From Candidatus Zipacnadia bacterium (GTDB lineage: Bacteria; Armatimonadota; Zipacnadia; Zipacnadales; UBA5352): DNA of 52,221 bases. Location: assembly GCA_029821635.1 (NCBI GenBank), contig JALGSW010000041.1, positions 1-52,221 on the forward strand. Direction: 5' to 3'. This document shows positions 1 to 8,390 of the stretch, one piece after another. The position numbers and the translations under genes are program-made. The stretch's first letter is position 1, and each line of letters starts with the position of its first letter. Under the pieces are notes generated by a model. It saw nothing but the letters and a program-made list of their open reading frames with translations, did not search any database and was not told the DNA's origin.

Positions 1-852
1 GACCTCGTCTCGGTGGTGACGCCTCACTTCACGCACGCGCCGATCGCCATCGAGGCCCTGCGCGCGGGCAAGCACGTGGTCGTCGAGAAGGCCATGTGCC
101 TGCGCGTCGCGGAGGCGACCGCGATGATCGAGGCGGCGGGTGAGGCCGGCAGGACCCTCGCGATCCACCACAACCGCCGCCACGATGGCAACTTCCGCCG
201 CATCAAGCAGCTCGTGGATGATGGCGCGATCGGCGAGGTCTTCCAGATCGACCTCGAGGCCGGCGGCTACGGCGACCCCGAGCACGGCTGGTACACGCAG
301 AAGGCGAAGGGCGGCGGGCTGCTCTACTTCTGGGGCCCGCACGCGATGGACTGGGTGCTGGACCTCGTCGGCCAGCCCGTCACCGGCGTCACCGGCTTTT
401 TCTTCAAGAAGGTCTGGGACCACGTGGACATCGCCGATCACGCGAAGGCGGTCCTGCGCTTCGAGAGCGGCTGCGTGGCCGAAGTGACCTACTCGCGCAT
501 CAACGCCGCCCCGCGGCCGCTGTGGCGGGTGCTCGGCACGGAGGGTGCGATCATCGACAGCGGCGCGCCCGCTACGAAGGGCTACGAGCACGTGATCTCG
601 ACGCCGCCGCAGGGCTCGGTGAAGCTCCTCCGCGTCGCCGAGCGCGGGCACAAGCGCGAGGAGTTGGAGGTGCCGAACCTCGCGAACGACTGGGACAGCT
701 ACTGGCAGGACCTCGCCGATCACCTGCTGCGCGGCGCGCCCGTGCCGGTCTCAGGGCACGACGGTCGCCGGGTCATCGCGATCTTCGAGGCCGCGGAGCG
801 TTCCTCGCAGACAGGCGTGACCGAGACGGTGCCCTACGAGGATGAGGCGTAA
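1..852 (+). CDS. Gfo/Idh/MocA family oxidoreductase, 5'-truncated by the window
   Basis: This is the C-terminal part of an NAD(P)-dependent sugar or inositol dehydrogenase-like oxidoreductase. The reading frame is open from base 1, so the N-terminal GxGxxG nucleotide-binding strand lies outside the window. Visible features are the end of the Rossmann domain (HAPIAIEALRAGKHVVVEK), then the substrate-binding alpha/beta domain with FRRIKQLVDDGAIGEVFQID and the GPHAMDWVLDL segment, whose His is the usual catalytic-site histidine. The family's EKP motif reads EKA here, so Pro is replaced by Ala next to the catalytic Lys. No signal peptide can be judged. Family members oxidise sugars or sugar derivatives in the cytoplasm, which would suit a saccharolytic locus. 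The substrate cannot be read from the sequence. Confidence 0.88.
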   Translation, partial: DLVSVVTPHFTHAPIAIEALRAGKHVVVEKAMCLRVAEATAMIEAAGEAGRTLAIHHNRRHDGNFRRIKQLVDDGAIGEVFQIDLEAGGYGDPEHGWYTQKAKGGGLLYFWGPHAMDWVLDLVGQPVTGVTGFFFKKVWDHVDIADHAKAVLRFESGCVAEVTYSRINAAPRPLWRVLGTEGAIIDSGAPATKGYEHVISTPPQGSVKLLRVAERGHKREELEVPNLANDWDSYWQDLADHLLRGAPVPVSGHDGRRVIAIFEAAERSSQTGVTETVPYEDEA

Positions 853-894
853 CCGCCCGCCCGGTCTGCGGCGGGCTGCACGCTGACCGTGTGA

Positions 895-978
895 GTCGAC
901 CACTACCAGGACCTGTTCGCCGGTGCGGTGCAGATCACGGACCTCGACGGGGCCGTGCTGATGATCTGCCTGTACTGA
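895..978 (+). pseudogene. Possible C-terminal remnant of a degraded gene
   Basis: Between the oxidoreductase and the CBS gene a short open stretch reads VDHYQDLFAGAVQITDLDG and continues to a stop at 976-978. It has a stop immediately upstream, no start codon and no ribosome binding site. The composition looks protein-like, so it may be the tail of a lost gene, but a chance open frame in GC-rich DNA is a real alternative. Confidence 0.2.
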
Positions 979-1091
979 GCGAGCCCTCGCCCACTACCCG
1001 TGGCAAATATCGCAGGGAAGAGGATTCCCTCACACCCCCGCGAAGTATTAGAATGCAGCGTTGTTCATCCTGACGGTGGAGGTGTGCTGGA

Positions 1092-1466
1092 ATGCCAACT
1101 GCCCAGGACTTGATGACGACCACTGTCGTCACCATCGAAGGGGACGCGACGGTGAGAGAAGCCGTGGATGCGATGAGGGAGAACGACGTACGCTGCCTCA
1201 TCGTTGAGCGCCGCGACGCGGACGACGCCTACGGAATCGTGACCCAGCGCGACGTGATCTACGAGATCACTGCGTGGAGTCGCGATCCGGAGGAAGTCAA
1301 GGTCCACGAGATCATGACCAAGCCGCTTGTGGTCGTGAACAAGGACCTCGACATCCGCCACGTCGCGCGGCTGATGGCCAATATCGGCCTGTCGCGCGCG
1401 CCCGTGATCTTCGACGGGAAGCTGCAGGGGATCGTCTCGGTCAGCGACATCATCGGCGCCATCTGA
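1092..1466 (+). CDS. CBS-domain pair protein
   Basis: A 124-residue protein made of two CBS motifs and nothing else. The first runs from about residue 5 to 60 (DLMTTTVVTIEGDATVREAV then GIVTQRDVIYEI), the second from about 68 to 124 (EIMTKPLVVVNKDLDIRHVA then GIVSVSDIIGAI). Stand-alone CBS pairs bind adenine nucleotides such as AMP, ATP or S-adenosylmethionine and act as small cytoplasmic energy sensors that regulate partners. The start is supported by GGTGGAGGTG at 1074-1083, eight bases upstream of the ATG. A TAGAAT at 1049-1054 could be a -10 element but I see no good -35. The gene stands alone, so its partner cannot be inferred from context. Confidence 0.9.
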   Translation: MPTAQDLMTTTVVTIEGDATVREAVDAMRENDVRCLIVERRDADDAYGIVTQRDVIYEITAWSRDPEEVKVHEIMTKPLVVVNKDLDIRHVARLMANIGLSRAPVIFDGKLQGIVSVSDIIGAI

Positions 1467-1510
1467 GCCCCAGCGACCGCCCCAGCGACCGCCGCCTTTA
1501 CGCACCAATG

Positions 1511-1546
1511 AGCCGCCCGCGCCCCGGCTTCGCCGGCCGGGCGGCT
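1511..1546. terminator. Stem-loop between convergent genes
   Basis: AGCCGCCCG at 1511-1519 pairs perfectly with CGGGCGGCT at 1538-1546, and an inner CCGGC/GCCGG stem closes on a TTC loop. It sits between the convergent CBS and beta-helix genes, so a bidirectional terminator is plausible, although there is no long T-tract. Just upstream, from about 1470 to 1494, a 12-base unit CCCAGCGACCGC occurs twice in tandem. Confidence 0.5.
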
Positions 1547-1589
1547 GATTGTGTACGGCTGCCTCACCCCCCTCACGACATTGACTTCC

Positions 1590-3299
1590 TCAGGGCGCCT
1601 CCCAGCCCACCGGCAGCTCGCCCACGCCGGTGAGCAGGTTCGCATCGACCTCCGCCTGCGCCGCCCCGCAGACGCTAATCGGCTCGGACGCGGACAGGCC
1701 GTAGCGCGAGCCCGCGTCGGGCGCGTCGAGCCAGCTTGTGTTCGCGATGGTGTTGCCGCGCACCGTCACGTCACGCGCGCATGATACGAACACGCCCGCG
1801 AGCGGGCAGCGCTCGATCGTGTTGCCCTCGATGGCGATGCCACGGTTGCCCATCGCGCACTCGTAGTCGGGCTCAGGGCGCGCGAAGACGCTGATCGCGC
1901 CGAGAGTGTAGGCGCTCGACGCCCATGAGTTCGCTCCAAGCAGCGCCCCGTCGATCGCGTTGTTGCGCACGCTCACGTCCTCGACCCAGCCCGCCTCGCG
2001 CCAGTGGCCGTACTCGGTGCCGGTGCTGATCGCGGCGCCCTGCACGTCCGTGATGAGGTTGTCCTCGATGACCCCGTGCGAGGCCATGATGCGCAGCCCG
2101 CGCGCGCGGTGATCGTGGAACCAGTTGCTGCGGATGGCGAAGCCCGGACACGAAGTCTCCGGCACATCGACGACGTCGCCGACGGCCACCGGCAGCGCCC
2201 CGTCCAGCGCCACGCGGAAGAAGCTGCCCTTCATCATGCGCTTCGGCCAGATCGCCTCGACGGCCGCCGGCCATGCATCCTCAGGCTCGCGGATGGCCTC
2301 GATCGCGGTGATGGCGGCCTCGCCCATGGGCTCGAAGGTCCCCTGCTTGAGCGCCCGCACGGTCCCGCCATCCTGCAGCACCCAGTCGAAGGGCTCGCCG
2401 CCGTAGGGCCTCCCGAGCACGACCTCGCCCTCCCCCACCGCGCAGACGGCGAAGGTCGCGCCGTGGAGGTTGATCGAGTCATCGCCCTGGCGCTCGAAGA
2501 TGCAGCCGCGGATGATCGGCCCGCGCGTGGCGTAGGCGACGTTCAGCCCGTCGGCGCCCGCCGACATCAGCCGCGGCTCGGTGGCGCCCACGGGCGGCGG
2601 TCCGGGCGTGATCCGCAGCCCGTGGAAGACGTTCCCGCCGCGCAGGTAGCGACCGAGGAAGGCGATGCCGGGGTTCGCGAGCACGGTCACGTGCTCGACC
2701 GTGATGTCCTCGCACTGGTTCAGCGAGACCGCCGATCGCGAGCGCATGTTGAGGACGATCCGGTCGCCGACCTCGACGCGCTGAAGCTGCGGCGTGCTCG
2801 GGCTGACGATGATGATCCCGCGGCGGTCGGTCAGCGCCTCGACGCTCTTCGGGTAGATGTCCGGCACGTAGCGCTTGAGCCGCCCGTCGGGCCCGTAGAC
2901 GTAGGTGTGATCGACGAGGTAGTCGTCGGTGAGTGACGGGTAGCCCTGGTGGACCTCGAACTGCCACTCACCGCGGTCGTCGGAGAGGCCGGTGATGGTG
3001 CCCTGCGTGAAGGGCAGCGGGTCGCAGTCGATGGTGAAGCCGCGCAGCGTCACGCGCGAGCACTTCCGCAGCATGATGCCGACGTCGAGCGGGTTCGTGA
3101 AGATGACGGTGGTGCGCGGGCCGCTGATGGTCAGATCGGACGCCTCGTCCACGTAGACGCGCGAGTCCGCGCGGATCTCCCCGTCGGGCAGGCGCAGATG
3201 CGTCTCACCACGCGCGAGGGCGTCGTCGATCAGTGGCTGGAGTTGGTTGTCCGCGAGCACGGGCGTGGCTGCGACGAGCAGCACGAGCGCGACGAACAT
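1590..3299 (-). CDS. Secreted right-handed parallel beta-helix protein (pectate lyase-like fold)
   Basis: A protein of about 569 residues with a Sec signal peptide (MFVALVLLVAATPVLA, cut near residue 16) and a beta-helix body. Repeating hydrophobic rungs are visible: VTLRGFTIDC, ITVEHVTVL, PIIRGCIFERQGDDSINLHG, FAIRSNWFHDHRARGLRI, GVIEDNLITDVQGAAISTG, IAIEGNTIERCPLAGVFVS, VTVRGNTIANT. The DDSINLHG rung recalls GH110-type alpha-galactosidases, but I would not assign an activity. In-frame starts exist at 3308 and 3305, but the GAGGTG ribosome binding site nearly abuts them. It is correctly spaced (7 bases) for the ATG at 3299, so I chose that. The gene is divergent from the 3474 glycosidase-like gene and shares a 174-base intergenic region with it, suggesting joint control. 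It probably acts on plant or algal polysaccharide outside the cytoplasm. Confidence 0.8.
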   Translation of the reverse strand: MFVALVLLVAATPVLADNQLQPLIDDALARGETHLRLPDGEIRADSRVYVDEASDLTISGPRTTVIFTNPLDVGIMLRKCSRVTLRGFTIDCDPLPFTQGTITGLSDDRGEWQFEVHQGYPSLTDDYLVDHTYVYGPDGRLKRYVPDIYPKSVEALTDRRGIIIVSPSTPQLQRVEVGDRIVLNMRSRSAVSLNQCEDITVEHVTVLANPGIAFLGRYLRGGNVFHGLRITPGPPPVGATEPRLMSAGADGLNVAYATRGPIIRGCIFERQGDDSINLHGATFAVCAVGEGEVVLGRPYGGEPFDWVLQDGGTVRALKQGTFEPMGEAAITAIEAIREPEDAWPAAVEAIWPKRMMKGSFFRVALDGALPVAVGDVVDVPETSCPGFAIRSNWFHDHRARGLRIMASHGVIEDNLITDVQGAAISTGTEYGHWREAGWVEDVSVRNNAIDGALLGANSWASSAYTLGAISVFARPEPDYECAMGNRGIAIEGNTIERCPLAGVFVSCARDVTVRGNTIANTSWLDAPDAGSRYGLSASEPISVCGAAQAEVDANLLTGVGELPVGWEAP

Positions 3300-3364
3300 C
3301 ACCATCACCTCGCGAGGGACGTTCGCCGCGACGCGGTGCAGGGCCTGCCGGGGACGGGAACGGC

Positions 3365-3384
3365 GGCAGGCAGGGATGCCTGCC
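3365..3384. repeat. Small perfect hairpin in the divergent intergenic region
   Basis: GGCAGGCA (3365-3372) and TGCCTGCC (3377-3384) form an 8-bp perfect stem closed by GGGA, a GNRA-type tetraloop. The tail reads CCACGAACG. A hairpin with a similar tail lies at 12808-12833, so this looks like a copy of a dispersed short palindromic element rather than a terminator. It occupies the region between the divergent beta-helix and glycosidase-like genes. Confidence 0.5.
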
Positions 3385-3473
3385 CCACGAACGGCAGGGG
3401 TGATCGCGCTGCAGGTCCGCCCCGCCCCTCGCGCGAACCTGTGCGCAACGCCACGACCGGGAGGTCATTCGCC

Positions 3474-6400
3474 ATGCTCTGGCTGCTCATCGCGCTCGTA
3501 GCCGCGTCCGCCGCGTTCGCTCAGGAGGACGTCGTTGGGAGCCGCCCGTATGAGATGGAATGGGCCGGGCGCACCGAGGACCACCACCCACCGCTGATCG
3601 GCTTCGACGGCGATCTCTCCGGCTGGACCGTCGAGGGCGACAACGCCGTCGCGAGCTTCGTCTCCAGCCGCGAGCAACTCCTGTGGGGCGACCGCGTGGC
3701 GAAGCTCACCTACCGCGCGACCGGCAACTCCCCCGAGGTGCGCATCATCCCGCCGGAGCCGATAGCGATCGACGGCCCCTGGGACGCAGTGACGCTGTGG
3801 GTCTACGGGAACAACTGGTTCGGCCGCGACCCGAGCACGCCGATGGCCAGCATCTCCGCGGTCTTCGAGGACGCCGCGGGTGAGGAGTTCGGCATCGAAC
3901 TCACGCGCGTGCGGTGGGAGGAGTGGTTCATGCCGCACAGGCGCCTTGAACCGGAGCAGATCGCGCGCGTGGCCGACGGCTCCGCCCTCAAGCGCTTCGT
4001 CATCAGGAACTGCTACAACAAGGACGATCGCGTCCTGTTCTTCAACAGCCTCGTGACCTACACCGAGGAGCTTGCGCCACTGCAGTTCGAGCCGCGGCCG
4101 AAGCGAGGCGTGGCGATGTTCCCCGGCCAGGACGTCGCGCTCAACACCGGCCCGGGCGTGCTGCCCTTCCCGACGCGCGAAGAGACGATCCTCCCGCCGA
4201 ACCTGACCGATGACTTCACCACCGCTCTGCAGCAGCAGGGCGATGCGTGGCTCTTCACGTACGCGGGTGCCGACGGAACGCTCGTCTACCGCATCGCGCC
4301 GCAGTCCGGCACCTGGAGCGACGTGAGCGCGCAGTGGCAGGGGCGTGGCGCGCAGTTCCGGCCGCTCGTGGACGGCGGCGTGCGGCTGGCGGTCGGCGAT
4401 GAGACGCTCGCGCCTGAGAGCGCGGAGTTGCTCGGCGCTGAGCGCGAGGGCGACACGCTGACCATGCGCTGGCGCGTCTCGGCGGGCGGTACGCAGGCCG
4501 AGGTCGCGTACACTTTCCGGCTGTGGAACAAGTCGCTGGTGATCGACACGATCTGCACCGGCGGTGCGGTCGCGGAGGTCGCGTACGGCCATGCGGAGGG
4601 CCTGGAGAGCCCGCGGCTGGTGACGAACCCCTACTACGTCTACCGCCCCGGGCGGCCCTCTGTAGCGGTCACGGGGACCGCCGCTGCGCCACTCTTCCTG
4701 ACCGGGAACACGGACTGGTACCGCTCGAACTCCTCGATACTGTTCGGCGCGAATGACATCAACGGCGGCCGCGTGAGCTTCCAGGGCGGCGCGCGCTACA
4801 CTCCGAAGACCGACGGCGTGCGCAACGACTGCTTCGAGCGCTTCTTCGTGACGGTCTCGCCGGTCTATGAAGAGGTGCTGCCGATCATCCCCAACCCGCG
4901 CTCGCCCTGGTACGACGTCACGGGCAGCCGCGTGTGGCGCGCGCATGGCGTCTCCAACCGAGAGCGCGACGAGGCGTTCTGGCGCCGCGTGCACCGCTAC
5001 GGGATGACCGAAGTCGTCATCACCGATCACGAGACCATGTGGCGCGATGGCGGTGAGAGCTTCACGTTCCGCACGAAGACCGCGCCCGGCCGCGGCGGCG
5101 ATGAGAGCGCCTACAACTACGCCCGGGTGCTGCAGGACGAGCTGGGTTTCACCTACGGGCCCTACAACAACTTCACGGACCACGCGGCGGTCAACGAGTT
5201 CTTCAACATCGACATGGTCGAGCGCCTGCCGGACAACCAGCTCCGCCATGCGTGGACGCGCTGCTACGCGCCCAAGGCGTGGCGGGCGGTCGAGTTCTGC
5301 GCGAAGCTCTCGCCCATCCTCGATGAGAAGTTCGACTTCAGCACCGCCTACTGTGACGTGCATACCGCGGTCGCTCCCTGGGACCGCGAGGACTACGACG
5401 CGCGCGTGCCCGGCGCGGGCACTTTCGCGGCCACGTTCTACCCCTACGGCGAGATCATGCTGCTGCAGAAGCAGGCGTGGGACGGACCGGTCTACTCCGA
5501 GGGTGGCATGCAGTGGATGTACGTCGGCCTCACCGACGGCAACTACGGTCAGGATCAGCGGTACAACCCGAACCAGAACCCGTGGCTGGTGGACTTCGAC
5601 CTGCGGCGGATGCACGACCTGTGCACGAGCTTCGGGATGGGCAATATTGGCATGTTCTTCGGCCGCAATGCGAGTCTGGGCAGCACGCGCGAGGAGATCG
5701 ACGCGTCGATCGACCGCTTCCTCGCCGCAACCATCGCGTTCGGGCACACGGGCTTCCTGACATTCGAGGGCTCATACGACAAGTCGCTGCGCAGCTACTA
5801 CATGCTCCAGCAGCTCCACTCCGACTACGCGCCGGTCAGCGCGCAGGACATCCGCTACGTGAACGCCGCCGGCGAGCTGCTCGACACCTCCGCGGCGCTC
5901 GCGACCGGCGCGTTCCGCCGCTCGCAGGTGGTGACACGCTACGCCAACGGGACGGTTACGGCCGCCAACGGCTCGCGCACCGAGCGCATGGTCTGCGACG
6001 CGTTCGGCCACCCGATCGACCTCCCGCCCAACGGTTACGCGGGCTGGGCGGGCGACGGCACGGTCGCGGTCATCTCCGATGACGCGCGGGGCCACCGCAC
6101 GGACTACGCAGTGACGCCCGCCTACATCTACGTGGACGGGCGTGGGACGATGACGCGCTTCACGCAGGCCGCGGGCGACGGCGTGGGCGTCTGCCGCATC
6201 CTCGGCGACGGCCGCTACGAGATCATCCCGTACATGCTCGCCGAATGCGGCTTCGCCATCGACGCCTCGCAGGCCGTCGCGCTGGACCAGGCGGGCGCCG
6301 AACTCGGCCCTGCGCAGGTGCGCCACGCACGCGGAATGACGTGGGTGCAGCCGGTCGAGGGCGCGTTCAGCTACATCCTCTCGGGCGGCGCGGGCGCAGT

Positions 6401-7808
6401 CGTCGAGTTGGCCTGCGAGCGCGAGACGGTGGTGGCCGGGGAGACCGTGACCGTCCGCGGCGCGGGCGAGCACGAGGTCGTCATCCCCGCCGACGCGCTG
6501 CCCGGCGATCACCTCTGGCGTGAGGCCGAGGGCGGCTGGATCGACTTCACCGTGGTGCCACTGGCCGAGGCCGACTTCGCCACTGAGGAGAACACGCTCG
6601 TACTCACCCTCACCAGTAACCTCGCGGACGCGCGCGAGTTCGCGGTCGCGGTCGGCGGTCAGACGCAGACTGTGGAGCTCACTCCTGACGAGCCGCGCGA
6701 GCTACGCTTCGACCTCGGCGAACCCGAGCACGAGGCCGCGAACGTGCTGGTGGTCGAGCTGCGCGCGGGTGACCTGCTCGGGCGCATCGAGCGCACCATG
6801 CAGATCGTGCGCGAGAACGAGCCGGTGGCCGCGCTGCCTGACGAGGTGCAGTTCGGTATGAGGCTGCGCGGCGCGGAGGAGACCTCGGACTTCGGCGACA
6901 CGCGCGCCTACGTTGGCCCGGGACAGAAGACGTGTGGACTGGTGACGAAGAATGGCCTGTCGATGCACCCGCCCTGGGTTGGCGGCACGGGCTACGTCTT
7001 CGCGACGTGGGGGCCGGTTGAGCTGCCCGCCGACACGCCCGCGGCCTTCCGCGCGCTGGTCGGCAAGGGCGATGGCTCCGACCCCGGAGACGGGATCCTC
7101 TACAAGCTCGCGGTCATCGACGAGGCGGGCGAGGAGACGATCATCGGCGAGCAGACCGTCACCGAGCACGAGTGGCTGCCGATCGAGGGCGACCTGTCGC
7201 CGTGGGCCGGGCAGACGGTCCGGCCGAAGCTGATCGCGGACGCGGGCGTCGCGGATGACAGCTCCGGCGACTGGGCCTGCGCGGCGGAGATGCGCATCGA
7301 GACCCTCAAGCCGCGGCTGCTGCGCGAGATCTCAGCCTCGAGCGAGGCGAACGTGCGCCTGCCCGCGCCCTACCCGGTGGAGGGGCTGACCGTCGAGCAG
7401 ATGCGCTCGGCCACGCGCGCGTGGCTGCACTACGACGGGATCGGCCTGTCGGGCACCGGGGACCGCTACGGGACCTTCGCGGTGGTCAACGACATCGAAC
7501 TCGGCAACATGGCCTCGGCGGGCGGCAATGAGAGCGAGAACGTGTGGGTGGAGAGGCTGGCGGTGCCTCTGACCAACGAGGCGATCCGCACGCTGGACTT
7601 CCGCAACCGCTTCGAGTTGCGTAACCCGGGGCAGGACTACTTCAAGGTGCGGCGCTTCTGGCTGGAGTTGGAACTTGCCGACGGCCGCACCGCGTCTTCG
7701 ATGATCTCCGCTGCGACCTTCACGCAGCCGCCGAGCTGGCCGTATGCGGAGGGCATCGGCGTGGGCTTCGACGAGAACATTGCAGTGGACATCTGGTTCG
7801 AGCGGTGA
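3474..7808 (+). CDS. Large secreted glycosidase-like protein (GH101/GH129-like barrel suspected)
   Basis: A protein of 1444 residues with a signal peptide (MLWLLIALVAASAAFAQ). The region to about residue 180 looks like a beta-sandwich carbohydrate-binding module (GFDGDLSGWTVEGDN, PWDAVTLWVYGNNWFG). A second beta-rich region runs to about 470, and a barrel-like region from about 480 to 800 contains YCDVHT (Asp628) and VYSEGG (Glu676). That Asp-then-Glu order about 48 residues apart resembles GH101/GH129 enzymes, but this is my pattern match only. The C-terminal part holds beta-sandwich modules, one with GYVFATWGPVELPAD near residue 1175. The start is set by GGGAGGT at 3459-3465, eight bases before ATG 3474. 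The frame is open much further upstream, but only this start gives a leader. Likely exported and active on a complex glycan; the substrate is unknown. Confidence 0.78.
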   Translation: MLWLLIALVAASAAFAQEDVVGSRPYEMEWAGRTEDHHPPLIGFDGDLSGWTVEGDNAVASFVSSREQLLWGDRVAKLTYRATGNSPEVRIIPPEPIAIDGPWDAVTLWVYGNNWFGRDPSTPMASISAVFEDAAGEEFGIELTRVRWEEWFMPHRRLEPEQIARVADGSALKRFVIRNCYNKDDRVLFFNSLVTYTEELAPLQFEPRPKRGVAMFPGQDVALNTGPGVLPFPTREETILPPNLTDDFTTALQQQGDAWLFTYAGADGTLVYRIAPQSGTWSDVSAQWQGRGAQFRPLVDGGVRLAVGDETLAPESAELLGAEREGDTLTMRWRVSAGGTQAEVAYTFRLWNKSLVIDTICTGGAVAEVAYGHAEGLESPRLVTNPYYVYRPGRPSVAVTGTAAAPLFLTGNTDWYRSNSSILFGANDINGGRVSFQGGARYTPKTDGVRNDCFERFFVTVSPVYEEVLPIIPNPRSPWYDVTGSRVWRAHGVSNRERDEAFWRRVHRYGMTEVVITDHETMWRDGGESFTFRTKTAPGRGGDESAYNYARVLQDELGFTYGPYNNFTDHAAVNEFFNIDMVERLPDNQLRHAWTRCYAPKAWRAVEFCAKLSPILDEKFDFSTAYCDVHTAVAPWDREDYDARVPGAGTFAATFYPYGEIMLLQKQAWDGPVYSEGGMQWMYVGLTDGNYGQDQRYNPNQNPWLVDFDLRRMHDLCTSFGMGNIGMFFGRNASLGSTREEIDASIDRFLAATIAFGHTGFLTFEGSYDKSLRSYYMLQQLHSDYAPVSAQDIRYVNAAGELLDTSAALATGAFRRSQVVTRYANGTVTAANGSRTERMVCDAFGHPIDLPPNGYAGWAGDGTVAVISDDARGHRTDYAVTPAYIYVDGRGTMTRFTQAAGDGVGVCRILGDGRYEIIPYMLAECGFAIDASQAVALDQAGAELGPAQVRHARGMTWVQPVEGAFSYILSGGAGAVVELACERETVVAGETVTVRGAGEHEVVIPADALPGDHLWREAEGGWIDFTVVPLAEADFATEENTLVLTLTSNLADAREFAVAVGGQTQTVELTPDEPRELRFDLGEPEHEAANVLVVELRAGDLLGRIERTMQIVRENEPVAALPDEVQFGMRLRGAEETSDFGDTRAYVGPGQKTCGLVTKNGLSMHPPWVGGTGYVFATWGPVELPADTPAAFRALVGKGDGSDPGDGILYKLAVIDEAGEETIIGEQTVTEHEWLPIEGDLSPWAGQTVRPKLIADAGVADDSSGDWACAAEMRIETLKPRLLREISASSEANVRLPAPYPVEGLTVEQMRSATRAWLHYDGIGLSGTGDRYGTFAVVNDIELGNMASAGGNESENVWVERLAVPLTNEAIRTLDFRNRFELRNPGQDYFKVRRFWLELELADGRTASSMISAATFTQPPSWPYAEGIGVGFDENIAVDIWFER

Positions 7809-7910
7809 CGTGTGCGGGGCGGCAGACGCCGGGGCCTGCGCGGGTGTGCGCCACCAGTCGGCGGTGCGCCTCGATGACTTGCTCATCAAGCTGGCGGAAG
7901 GAGAACCGAC

Positions 7911-8345
7911 ATGAAGTGGGTCACCCGTGAACGTCCGAAGACCGACCGCATCGCCTGCCCGTGGTTGATAGCGAAGTTCATTGACCCCGAGGCAGAGTTC
8001 CTCTATGTGCCGGCGGATCAGGTGCTGGAGACGGCGGCACGCGAGGGGGCGAAGTCGTTCGACTGCGCCGGCGCCGACTACGGGCACCGTGACGGGAAGT
8101 GCACCTTCGAGGTGCTGATCGAGGAGCACGACCTGGACGCCCCGGCCCTCGGGTATCTGGCGAGAATCGTACACGGGGCGGATGTGCGCGACGACCGGGA
8201 CATCACGCCAGAGTCGCGCGGGCTTCTGGCGGTAGCCGAGGGCTTCCACATGCTGGCTCTCGACGATCACGAAGCACTTCGGCTGCAAATGCCCATGTAT
8301 GATGCGCTCTTCCGGTGGTGCCAGGAGAAGGTGCAGGCGCAGTAG
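7911..8345 (+). CDS. Chromate-resistance ChrB-domain protein
   Basis: A 144-residue cytoplasmic protein matching the C-terminal domain of ChrB. Recognisable parts are WVTRERPKTDRIACPWLI, FIDPEAEFLYVP, the cysteine and histidine positions in SFDCAGADYGHRDGKCTFE, and the C-terminal YDALFRWCQ. Full ChrB proteins are about 300 residues and regulate or support chromate resistance; this one is the single-domain form. The start has GGAAGGAG at about 7896-7903. It lies 45 bases upstream of an MFS transporter on the same strand, and ChrB-domain plus MFS pairs are a known arrangement, so the two probably form one operon. No chrA-type pump is visible, so a true chromate role is unproven. General metal or oxyanion stress is an alternative. 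Confidence 0.8.
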   Translation: MKWVTRERPKTDRIACPWLIAKFIDPEAEFLYVPADQVLETAAREGAKSFDCAGADYGHRDGKCTFEVLIEEHDLDAPALGYLARIVHGADVRDDRDITPESRGLLAVAEGFHMLALDDHEALRLQMPMYDALFRWCQEKVQAQ

Positions 8346-8390
8346 TCGGCCGCCCCGTGGCTGCGGTGAATCGATGGGAGATGAGCCAGG

